Assembly: GCF_000182565.1 (NCBI RefSeq)
Contig: NW_015971551.1
Span: 151,638 to 215,637 of the forward strand
Length of the DNA: 64,000 bases
Direction: 5' to 3'
From: Spizellomyces punctatus DAOM BR117
Taxonomy: Eukaryota; Chytridiomycota; Chytridiomycetes; Spizellomycetales; Spizellomycetaceae
The notes below the pieces were generated by a model. That model worked only from the letters and a program-made list of their open reading frames with translations, was not told the DNA's origin and searched no databases. The position numbers were made by a program, and so were the translations under genes. Each line of letters begins with the position of its first letter. Position 1 is the first letter of the stretch. This document shows positions 27,980 through 38,424 of the stretch, piece by piece.

Positions 27980-28450
27980 GGTTCGGTGGGTCTATCCAGC
28001 GGTGGACGGCAAAAGGATCGGTCAAAGTGGGGGTCAAGCAGCGGAGGAGTTTTCGAACTTCAGTATCGACTGTGCCTCGCTTTTGGCACAGTGACTTTCA
28101 TCTATCGTGACTGCGGATCTACACACCAAGCATTCCGACTTGGAGCTCGTCCATCTCGCCCATTGCTATTACCAACTCGTCCGCTGACCATTTTTACCCT
28201 CCTCCCGCCGCTGCTCGACTCCTCATCATAACGGTAAGTGCTGCTGGCATGATCTGCAAGAACCTCGCGTGGGCGGGACAACATTGAACCTGACTAGCCT
28301 GAAGTTGCTCGGCGACGAAATTCCGCCGGCGACCCGCCCGCTTGACGATACCTCAATAATGGGCCCTGATAAATTTCATTTGTTTATTAGTAAACATCAT
28401 TGCCTGTCAACTGGTCAACTAGTACAGAAAAATTACGCTCATGTACTCAA
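27980..28450. promoter_or_regulatory. Divergent promoter region, WRS1 / PIG-S
   Basis: A 471 bp gap between divergent starts. It is fairly GC-rich near WRS1 and AT-rich near PIG-S. No specific element was recognised. Confidence 0.35.
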
Positions 28451-30923
28451 ATGTCTTCTGAGGATTATGGTATAAAAACTGAAACCTCTTTAGTGGAATA
28501 TGCGCTCGAAATTGATACGGATGCATATTTGTTGACGTCTATCAGAGCGTACACGCACCCGGGTTTTGGCGAGCATACTAGTCGTCTTTTTGCTCGCGAC
28601 GCCAATATGGTGGCGAACAACTGAAGTGTATCGAGCACCTCTACCCGTTGAGGACATTCGGGCGTGGAAGGAGGACAAGGTCGGGATACGCAGTGTGGCC
28701 TTGCTAAAGTGTCCATTGGACTGATGTTGACGTGCAATGATGTACACTAGACTTTCCATCGAACATTGACTTTGAATGTCGACGTGGCGTTTTACGATCA
28801 CACTGGCGATGGCTCGATACCCACGGCCGGAAAGCTTTTGGAACTCTCAGAAAAGTTGGAGGCTGATCTCAACGAACTCTATGGGACCGCCGAGAGGGGA
28901 CGAGCAGTGAGACATCAGGGAGACGTGGAGGAGTCTGTACCTGGAGAGCTGTTTGCAGATGTAAAGCTTTGGTTTCGTATTAGTGGTGGACTAGGTAGTA
29001 AATACTGGGAACGTGGGCAAAGACCAAAAGGTGAGATGACGAGATTTGTGCGCCAAGGCAACTGTACTAAGCAGACCTTTCCTGCATCAGATGTCGCAGC
29101 AAAGGGCGATTCATGGTCGGCATCGTCGCTGAACGGACACTACAAAGTCCATGTAGCATGCACTCCGCCAGAAGCGGGCAAACAGACAAATATTTACGTT
29201 AGTTCAAAGAGGGCGGTTTTTGTCGAGTTACCCGGCGAATGCGTCGACGATGGTAACGTTGTTTGACTTACAAACATGCTCCGTACCAGTATGCGCTAAC
29301 GTTCTGCGGTATTCAGTCAGAGTATCCAATACACTCTTGTCGGTGATAGGTGGTCTCTTTGCCGATGAGCAGACAAACTACCTGAAAATGACGGAGCAAA
29401 AGGGAGAGGCAGCAAACGTATGTACTCCAGAAAGTGTTGCATGAACACCAAGTGCCTGGGCTCATTTATGATTTGACCCGTTCGTAGACGGATTGGGAGA
29501 GTATGAGAACAATGAAATATGCGTCAAAGTATCAAGTCACTTTTAGCTTACTGAATGCGGATCCGTCCGAAGTGCTTGTGAGTTGGGATATTCAGGAAGC
29601 TGTCAATGGTATGTTGCATGCTGCGTATGGACTTGCAGACCGTCCGTTGATGTTTGCGATCAGCGTATATTTTGCCGTTCTTTTCTCAGCTGTCGGAGCT
29701 GTCGGAATTTGCGGTTGATTCCCAGGTAACAAGCTCATACCGGACCGAAATCTATTGAGAAAGTTTTGGAGTAAGGATTTAAATACCAATGTTTTCTGGC
29801 AATGTAGGTGCAGAATTACGCAGCCCTTCCCATTCAATCGCAGTCGATTGAAAAAGATGGACGCACCGTACATGTCCTTCGCCCAGAGGCGCTTCCACAT
29901 TTTATCAATTCCGCCGAATGGAATTTGGGTGGGTGCTTCACATTTCAGTTTATTTCTCAATACCGCAGGCAAACCTGATCAATATTTGCTCTCTTACAGC
30001 ATCGGTCGTGTCGTCCGCACCACCGCTAAACTTTGTTCTCTACATTCCGCCACAATCACAGAGCCCCCTCCACGTTGTCACTTCCAAGAACGACGTGTTG
30101 GATACGAACGCATTTCTCATTCCTCGATGGGGCGGGGTTGTTATTTCAAACGCTAAAGAGATTGGAGTGCGGCATTTCAGTGTTGATGACTTGCATCCAA
30201 TTATGGAAGTGTATGTCGCGCAATTGAGGGATCTCTTGGGTGTCAAGCATATTCGCATACGCAATGTGGAGACACTATTGGTATGTTGCAGATGCATTTT
30301 TTTTATTCACCCTTACGGTATTGACGGTTGTCGGCAAGCCCAAAGCTCAGGTCACGTATGAAACGGCACCCGATGCTGGCATCACGTTATGGGAATTAGA
30401 TCAACTCGTCCGCAGGAGGACGGTGCAAAATATCGTCGATGCTGTGACTACACTTAATTCTTTGGCGACGTTAATTACCAATCTGGAAAGCATGGTTGTC
30501 TTGGACGATATTCAAAACCAGGTAAAAATCTGAATAAACATTTTTGCATGAAATCATTTTTTTGATCTAAAATGAATTATAAAAAGGTCTTGTATGCATT
30601 GGACGCGCTCCATCAGGTAAAAGAAGATTCATTTCCTACAGGCGATGAAATAAATTGACCAAACAACTTGCCAGGCACGACTTGCATTAGAGGCCAATGA
30701 CTTTTCTTTGGCGTCTCAGCACGCAAGGGATGCCTTTGTTTCTTCTGAAGCGGCCTTTTTTGATCCGACCATGGTGTCCATGTTGTATTTCCCTGACGAG
30801 CACAAGTACGCTGTGTACATGCCGCTCTTTGTTCCGATATCGGTTCCGCTTCTCATTGCGGTCATTAGGGAGATTAAGGGATGGAAGAATAGAAAGAAGA
30901 GAATAAAGCAAAAGGAGGAATAA
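28451..30923 (+). CDS. PIGS: GPI transamidase subunit PIG-S (Gpi17)
   Basis: Subunit of the ER complex that attaches GPI anchors to proteins. The first exon MSSEDY splices into RTRTRVLASILVVFLLATPI, an N-terminal transmembrane helix, and then WWRTTEVYRAPLPVEDIRAW, a PIG-S hallmark. The lumenal region spreads over many exons, including FYDHTGDGSIPTAGKLLEL and GITLWELDQLVRRRTVQNI. The C-terminus has AFFDPTMVSMLYFPDEHKYA then PLFVPISVPLLIAVIREIKG, the second membrane helix, and a Lys/Arg-rich tail ending at TAA 30921-30923. About ten short introns; internal borders in 29000-30000 are approximate. Confidence 0.88.
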
Positions 30924-31036
30924 TGTGAAAGCATAGGAATATTACTTTTGACACTTGCGCAAATATTGTACATTGGCACATTGGAAGGTGGCCAACTCTT
31001 TCACTATCATAATTTCTATCAACGGTCTGAGATAAA

Positions 31037-31402
31037 ATGTCTTTTGCCCTAGTATTCACAGCTCCAGGGGACTCACCGCCAGTCGTTGCTTTGAACGCGA
31101 GCCCTGGACACCAAAAGGACACATTATACCTGACCCTGTAAGTCTAATGATCACTACCACCAGTCAAACGTAAAAGAGGATATGCTTTTGACTTGTCGTA
31201 ATAAAACGCACCTAGCAATGGTCAACTATGCTTGTTCTCGACCAAAATCTCTAAAAAAAAAAAAAAATAAATACTAATCAAAACTCCCCCAACAGTTAAC
31301 TTGAAAACAGTGGCTCTAAAAGGGTTTGTCGCCTTCCCTTCTGACGGTCGAATAACGTTTCAACGCCTGAATGGCACAGTCATGCAATTAAAGATATGGT
31401 GA
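31037..31402 (+). CDS. Possible small gene, exon structure uncertain
   Basis: An ATG at 31037 opens 33 codons of ordinary-looking protein (MSFALVFTAPGDSPPVVAL...) that end exactly at a good donor (GTAAGT at 31138). A second coding-like stretch, ALKGFVAFPSDGRITFQRL, ends at TGA 31400-31402. It is preceded by a consensus branch point TACTAAT and a CAG acceptor near 31272-31295. The two do not join in one frame by that single intron; a tiny exon after the TAG at 31215-31217 would restore it. No family was recognised. It could be a real short gene, a decayed one, or chance. Confidence 0.28.
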
Positions 31403-31726
31403 CTGTGCCTGTGATAGTCCACCATGGTGCGTTCAAAGGTTGGGCGGCTGGTTGAGCGTTGTGGTTTTGGGTGGTGAGGATGCCACTTGGGCATTTCCTT
31501 TTGGTCTGGGCTCTCCCGACTTGAGAATTTCATCCATTTCACAAACTGCCCCAACAAACCAAGTATTCCCTTTTTTTTTTTTAGTAAAGCCTTCGGTCTC
31601 GGCTTTCAACGTTGAAGTTCCATTTGTCACCTCCTTTTTGCCGCCGCCCTTTTTTCCCTGTTCGCAGGCGGTCCTCCACCCACCCAAAAAGACGTTGACC
31701 GTTTTTTTTTTAAAAAAAAGTTTATC
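31403..31726. promoter_or_regulatory. Upstream region of the CHY/RING ligase gene
   Basis: A 324 bp stretch with long T and A homopolymers (a T-run near 31570 and opposed T/A runs near 31701-31719 immediately before the start). It probably holds the promoter and 5' UTR of the following gene. No other gene seen. Confidence 0.35.
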
Positions 31727-33566
31727 ATGAACTCTCAGCGCAGTGCTCCTGGAAATTATACAATACAGAACTTGTTCGGCACCGACTCGGACACTGAGAC
31801 TGACGACTCCATCACTTCAGAGTCCGAGCTCGAAGACCGAACAACTGACGAGGATAGTATGGACGCGCATGGAGATACCGTTGGGTTTAGTGGTGAACAT
31901 GCGTGGGAAGGTGGTGCTCGGACCTCTACGTCTGCGTCCATGACGGCTGTGACGTCTGCGCTGCAAGAAACTGTGGAAGATGCAGAGACGATCGCTCACC
32001 AACAGGACTTGCGAAAGCGGATTATGGCTATTCAGTCGAATGACGGGTTTTCGGCTATGGAAAAGGCAAAAAAGATACAGGTAAATATGCTGTGATGGTT
32101 TCCATGAGTGGTCCAGTACACAGCGTCATGTCGTTCGATGGACGACTCAAACTGAGACATGGCTGTGACTGCGGACTCCCCGGATTTTTGACAAGAACCC
32201 TATCTGTCAGACACTCATACTTACGTTGCTTTTACAGGAACTAATGACCAGTAACTGGAACACAACACAACGATCACAAAGCAGTCGAGCAGCCCTCGCC
32301 AGCAACAAATTAGAACATAGACGCGCGGATTTCAGTGTCGTGACAGATCACGACAAACAACGAACATATCATGTAAAAGAGTGAAACAGTCATGTTGCTT
32401 GTGGTATGGCCAAACACTCACACCATTGCAATAGGACAAGGACGCCCTGATATTAGGATGCAAGCACTATCAACGAGCTGCAAAACTACAGGCGCATTGT
32501 TGTGGGAAATGGTACACGTGCCGATTCTGCCACGACGAGGTATCAGATCATAACATTGTCAGGTACGACGCTGGTTCCTTTGCATGACAATATGGCGATC
32601 ACGTCCAACTGACAGAAACCCATTATAGAAATCTGACGTCGACCATGATGTGCATGTACTGCTCCACCGTCCAGCCCGCGGGCCGGGACTGCGCAAACGT
32701 TCGGTGCGGAAAACGGGTCGCAAAGTACTACTGCCCCGAATGCAAACTCTGGGACGATGACCCGCGCAAAAACATTTACCACTGTCATGATTGTGGGATA
32801 TGTCGAATTGGGAAGGGACTCGGACAGGATTACTTTCATTGCAAGCGATGCAACGTGTGTATGGCCATCAGTTTGAAGGGCAATCACAAGTGCATTGAAA
32901 GGAACTTGGAGAGTGATTGTCCGATTTGTGGAGAATACATGTTTACCAGCACGACTACAGTTATTTTTATGGTACTGCCTTTTGTCGAATTTTTGTTTCG
33001 GTTACGGTATGGATGACTAACGACACTTTTAGCCCTGCGGACATTGCATACACTACAAATGCCACCAAGAATATATCCAAACCTCCTACCAATGTCCAAC
33101 CTGTTTCAAATCCCTCGCCAACATGTCCGAATACTTTAAACGCATAGACGCCATGCTCGCCCAACACCAAATGCCCCCTGAATACGCAACAACACGAAGC
33201 CATGTCTATTGTAACGATTGTGAGAACAAGAGTTTTGCAAAGTTTCATTTCCTGTATCACAAGTGTGGGAAATGCGGGGGGTATAATACCAAGGTACTGC
33301 GAACGTGTCAGGCAGGGGAGGAGGATCTGATTCTGGGGAAACAGGTTGGTGTTGGGGGTGTGGTAGCGGCTGCGGAAGGGGGTGCTGGGGAGGACAGTGG
33401 TGGTGGGGGTGAAGCGGGTGGACTTGTTACTTCTCAGTTTGATATATCACCACCATTTTTTAGTGAAGATCAAATGGACGTTGAGCAGCGGAGGGGGAGT
33501 TTGGCGGTGGAAGGAGGGGATGGGGCTCCCATGGTTGCTGGGAATGGGTATGAGCAGAATCACTAG
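31727..33566 (+). CDS. RCHY1: CHY/RING zinc-finger E3 ubiquitin ligase (RCHY1/Pirh2-like)
   Basis: Ubiquitin ligase of the Pirh2 family. After an acidic Ser/Thr-rich N-terminus (about 120 residues) the protein has the CHY finger (ILGCKHYQRAAKLQAHCCGKWY, near 32455-32520; CRFCHDE). The CTCHY segment follows (YCPECKLWDDDPRKNIYHC, CHDCGICRIG, HCKRCNVCM). The RING reads CPICGEYMF, CGHCIHYKCHQEYI, CPTC, the second half coming after an intron at about 32970-33032. A final zinc ribbon has CNDCENKS and HKCGKCGGYNT. The order CHY, CTCHY, RING, zinc ribbon is exactly that of RCHY1. A Gly/Glu-rich tail ends at 33566. Introns lie at about 32081-32240, 32370-32433 and 32560-32630. Confidence 0.88.
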
Positions 33567-34035
33567 ACTAGTAAACGAAATCCGCAAAAAGACACAAGAA
33601 AAGCAAAACTCCCATGTCATCCGTTTTATGTATAAACCAATTTTTTTAAGCGAACCCCCAAAACTTTTTGTTTCTCCTTTAACACTTTGGCACGACACTT
33701 TTACACTGACCAACGATTAAAGAAAACATTCACATTACATCAACAACAACAACAACAACAAAAGGTATCACTACATGTAACAGCAATAACAAATGGGACA
33801 ATCTCTCAAAAAACTCCACCACCAGACAGACTATATACATCAACATCCAGCCCAGGATTGTTCCCAAAAAAAAAAAGCGAGTGTTGCGGGGGCAAACGCA
33901 AAAAGATGCGCAGAGAAAGAAAGGGGGGAAAGGGTGGTAGAGAGTATGGGAAGGGAAACAGAAAAAGAAAATACATACAAAAAAGGAATTCATAAAAGGC
34001 TCAAGGCTTTTTTTCTAGTGGGGTTTGGTGATTTG
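33567..34035. other. Convergent intergenic region with CAA repeat
   Basis: A 469 bp gap between the converging 3' ends of the RING ligase and CK2 alpha genes. It holds a (CAA)n microsatellite at about 33741-33761 and A-rich tracts. No gene seen; likely 3' UTRs and terminators. Confidence 0.5.
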
Positions 34036-35530
34036 TCAGGTTTCGGCACTAGCAGCCAACGTACTCTGCGAATCATCCATCAAAGCGCCTAAAAGAAAAC
34101 ACCAACAAACATTAAAAACCCACACATGTACAAAACAAGCAACATTTTCCAACTTACGAAAAAACCGATGCCCCATAGCTTCTCTCGCCGTCAACCGCTC
34201 AGCATGATCATACCTCAACAACCTCTCAATCAAATCCAATGCAGGTTCCATAGCCAATTCATGACACGTCCAAGAAACGGTCGTATACTCTTTTAATGCA
34301 GCCCGTTTATGTCTGGATTCACGTACAATGGGTGCGATTTCGGGGACGAGGGGGATAGAGTATTTACGGATATAGGAACGGAGGTCGGATCCTCCGAGGA
34401 CGTTGACGATTGTGCGGAGTTGGTCTGTGTCGTTGTCGCCTCGGAAAAAGACTTCTATGCGAAAAATCTTTTGGGGTGTTAGTCAGTGGATTGATAAAAT
34501 GTAGGTTGATGTTTTCACGTACCATTCCGGCTAGGACGCACCCAACACTCCACATATCAAAGGAATAGTCGTATTGTCGGTATCCGAGGAGGATTTCAGG
34601 GGGTTTGTAGTATCGGGATGCTACGCGGAGGTTGTATTCCTTGTGGGGAAAGTAAAAGTCTGCTAGACCCCAGTCAATGAGACGGAGCTATAAAATATTG
34701 TCAATACATGTGTGTGTGCGTTAAAGTAACGGCTTTGTTTGGTGCTTTTTTTACCTGGCGGGTTGCATGGTCAATCATGATATTGTGGGGTTTGACATCT
34801 CGATGCATGATTCCCCTCGAGTGAGCATAATCGAGCGCCTAAAAAGTGTTTGAATGGAGTGCACCCCTCAAACTCTTTGCTACAATCATAAATTCCTACC
34901 CGCAAGAGCTGGAACATGTAATGCCGAACATCATCATACGAAAAAGTTGGATACAGGTCCTTCCAGTTGGTATTATTGATGTATTTGAAAATGAGTGCGG
35001 GTTCCTTTGTCTGGGATGATGAGAACATGGTATTTCATAAACCAAAACCATAATTTTCGGATACTCACCTCCCGATCTACAAAACACCCATAAAACTCAA
35101 TGACATTCGGTCCACCCCGTAAATTCTCCAATACCAAAATCTCCCGTTTGAATTTCTTTGTTCGGAGGGGTTTGAGGTACTTTATAACCACGACTTTCCC
35201 ATCTTTGCGGACAGCTCGGTAGACATTCGAGTACTTGCCCCGTCCAACCAAGTCCCGCCTCATATAGCCCGACCCATCAACCCACCGTACATCCGAGGAC
35301 TCCCAATCCGAGTACTCGATAGGGAGTTTTTCATTGACGGTTGCGTAGGTTCTTGCAATGGAGGTGCTTACGGGGAGGACCGGTGCCGAGGCGGCGCGTT
35401 GGACGGGTTGGGGTGGACGGTGGGCGGTACGCCAGGGTGATGAGGTGTCTTTGGGGGACGGTGTCTGGGACGTGGAGGGTGTGGAATGGAAGAGATGGGA
35501 CGCGAGTTTGGATATGAGGTCGGCCAACAT
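34036..35530 (-). CDS. CKA1: Casein kinase 2 catalytic subunit alpha
   Basis: Constitutive acidophilic Ser/Thr kinase. CK2-specific blocks: [34 protein letters not shown] (Gly loop), [20 protein letters not shown] (catalytic Lys and basic cluster), [27 protein letters not shown] (catalytic loop), IDWGLADFY (CK2 has DWG rather than DFG), and [15 protein letters not shown]. The C-lobe ends [22 protein letters not shown] with a short tail ending at 34036. The start chosen is the ATG ending at 35530 ([13 protein letters not shown]), giving a Ser/Thr/Pro-rich N-terminal extension of about 60 residues that is unusual for CK2. The frame stays open further upstream, but that part looks non-coding. 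Confidence 0.9.
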
Positions 35531-38424
35531 GTCTTTTGTGTGTTGAACCGCTACCAATGTCGTAGGCTTTATGTGTGTGTTGTGGCGGACGGAGAGGGAC
35601 GGTGGAGAAAGGAGCGTTGCAAATAGAACAAAAACAAAAAGCGCTCCAAAAACAAGGTGCAAAGCAATGGTGGTCAAATACCACTCGAGTATAAAACGTT
35701 TTACAAAAGGGCAATAAAACAATCCACAAAAACACAAAAGAAAATACAACACAAAAAGGTTCCAAAAGGCCCTTGTCGACAAGCCAACACCCCGTCAGGT
35801 TAACCAAAAAAAAAAAAGGAAAACGCCCACAGAATAACACCCCTCCAAAAAAGCTCGCCCCCAAAAAAGCACACTTGTAAAAAGCCCCAACGATACGGTT
35901 GCGCGAAACGGGCAAGGCGGTTCATAACCCTCGTGACCCCCTTCCCCCATTTCTTACCCTTCCGGTTTTGTTGATTTTGGGCAACAAGAACCTCCGATAA
36001 TGTGCAAAATACAATAGCAATACGAAAGGAACAACACATAAACAATGCAAAAGAGTAAATGAAAGGGTTCGGGAATAACCAAAGGAACAAAAAAAAAACA
36101 CACATGGAGAGAAGCAACGACAAGGAACGATGGATATTTGGCACGAGACCATCTCCCATTTGATAAAAAAAACGCCATATCCATTCAAAAAGTACACACA
36201 AGCGGGGCAATGCAACACTCCACACATTGGCAGGCAAAGCAAGCATTCGACCTTGTTCGAAACGGTTCAAGATACCCAACAATGAGCCCATCCTTTGCAT
36301 TATCCTGCAACGAAAGGCTTCCGGTAACGATGGCGTAGAAATGACACAAACGATAGTACCTGCGTTGAAAAGAAAAACCCAAAAAGCCATCTTTCGAACG
36401 TCTTGTTGATATATCCACGTGATGTACCAACAGCAGAACAAAAGTTACCGCGGCATAGGAAGAGAGAGACGATAACAAGAAAAAACCTCCGAAAAGGGCT
36501 ACTCAGCGATAAAAGCGGAGGGAAACATAAACAATTCTACCAAATGGTAGGTTCAAGAACCCCCCATATTCCAATATTACGGCTAGAAATGAATAGACAA
36601 GCTTTTTACAGATGCGTTCTAGATAGAGAATCTACACCAAACCGATCCATTCCCCAATCACCAGACCTCCGAGCAATGACATTTTACATTGACGAACCGC
36701 AACCCAAACCCAATGCACCATCAAATAGGTCCATGGTCCAGAGTCCCCTTCAAAAAGACAATGCCAGCATTGGGATTCCCAAATGAATGAAACGGGGCTC
36801 AGCAAAAAACATACGTAATGATAACCTTTCAACAACTTCAAGAAACGTACATTGTCTTCATTTCGGACAATGATTCCCATGTCGCTCTACACTTTTTTGC
36901 ACATGTCAAAATCCCTCAAAAGAAAACCACTTGAAAAGAATGAACCAGCGCTATTCTTTATTGTTTGAACCCTGATAATGCAAATCAAAGAAGGACGTAC
37001 CTGTTTAAGCCAAAATGACCTTTTTGGCAGATAACATTATCCACAACCCAAATTCTTGGTTAACAAACGTACTTAGTCCATTTAAAGTATTCAAGGTTTG
37101 CTGGGTATCCCTCAAAAGTTAAAACCGTAACCCAAAAAACCATGAATGTATTCAAAAAGTGGGTTGGCTAGGTTTGGGTGGCAATATGTTTGGGGAATAT
37201 GACGAGCAATGAGCAAAAAGACAACATACAAAAATACAAAGGTTGCTGATGACTTTCCAGAATGGGGAATGCAACTTGCAAAGCCTTGTTACTATTGATG
37301 GTACCATCGATTACCCACCCATGTGTTGATGTCGGGTGCTTTGGTCGATTAACGATTGTTTGCACCTGCTTTTCGCCATGAGAGAGTAGAACCAGCCTAG
37401 TTTCGCTTATTTACTGTCTTTGTCAATCTACACCTTTTCAGATTCCATTCATCCTTCAGGTCAAAAAGACGTAAACCTACCTTCATTGCGCCTTTTTAAC
37501 CAACAAACCTCAAAAAATCATTGACGGCAATTCAAACACAAAAACAACGTCCGAAAAGCTTTTACTGTGCTGGACCTTGTCGATCGTGTGTAGCTCCCGT
37601 TGAGTAGATACCCAAAATGCTGTCTAGTTCGCTTATCCATTCACAGTTCTTTTCACAGCAAATCCAGATCTTTTTCAAACTCCCATTCATCCTCCCGAAT
37701 ATACAAAAGGTACTCACTGATGTGTGCATGTGTGGGACTTGGGCGTGGTACCTGCCCACCCATCTTTCACCAATTCAGGTCTAGGCTTTTCATTTCAAAC
37801 TCTATTCATTCATCTCTCTCTCTCCGTTTTGCATCAAAAAGGCGTAATCTACCCACATTGCCTTTTACCACAAACCTCAAAAAAACAATGAAAAACAATG
37901 CAAACGGAAACTTACAAAATATGAAAACTTACATTTGTTGTTGTATTGTGCCCTCGCTTTCGCCATGAGAAGCACAAACCACCCTAGTTTGCGTATCTAC
38001 AGTCTTTTCACAGCAAATCCATATCTTTTTAAAGTTTCATTCATCCTCCAAAAGTGCGTCATCTACCTTGACGCTTACCACAATCCTACACCGCCCTTCA
38101 CAAACTGCAAAAACAACATAAATATATCAAGAAATATTGAATAGACCAAAAACTCTCACTTGTAACTTTTATTATTTAAACAATAGAGATTCGAACATGC
38201 GCAGAAGAGCCATTCAAAACTTGTAGTAATTTTCAATAATTCATATTGCGCATACACGTGACACCTCAGCCCCACAAAAACCTAAAACTCCAAAAACTCT
38301 ACTTTGCCTCTTCTAAACAGAACAATCCGCCATCACAACAAAAAAAAACACACCTTTATTGAAATATAAAAACTAAACTCCCCTACAAAATTCCGCTTTT
38401 TCATTCTTTTCATACGCGGCACTT
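35531..38424. other. Long gene-poor intergenic region (2.9 kb)
   Basis: The largest gap in the window, between the CK2 alpha start and the Ca2+-ATPase stop. The + strand is strongly A- and C-rich with many A-tracts. A reverse-strand frame is open for 213 codons (35800-36441) and reads as Phe/Leu/Cys/Trp-rich sequence, which I think is the translation of an A/C-rich strand rather than a gene. The right third contains imperfect repeats listed separately. No tRNA, rRNA or transposase was recognised. Confidence 0.55.
37372..38090. repeat. Imperfect repeat array, three to four degenerate copies
   Basis: Related segments begin near 37372, 37605 and 37957. Shared pieces include TTTCGCCATGAGA (37372 and 37957), CTAGTTTCGCTTAT or close variants, TCTTTTCACAGCAAATCCA (37648 and 38002), CATTCATCCTCC, and a trailing block around AAAAAGGCGTAATCTACC with CACAAACCTCAAAAAA (37460-37520 and 37835-37885). 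Copies are diverged and partly rearranged. No coding capacity was seen. Confidence 0.6.

Noticed and set aside
34973-35782. Longer N-terminus for CK2 alpha with a membrane-like leader
   Set aside because: The region upstream of 35530 is Phe/Leu-rich translation of the A/C-rich strand and is more likely 5' UTR or promoter.
35800-36441. 213-codon reverse-strand frame with membrane-like composition
   Set aside because: Its Phe/Cys/Trp/Leu richness follows from the A/C-rich forward strand; no homology, no domain, and overlapping frames look similar.
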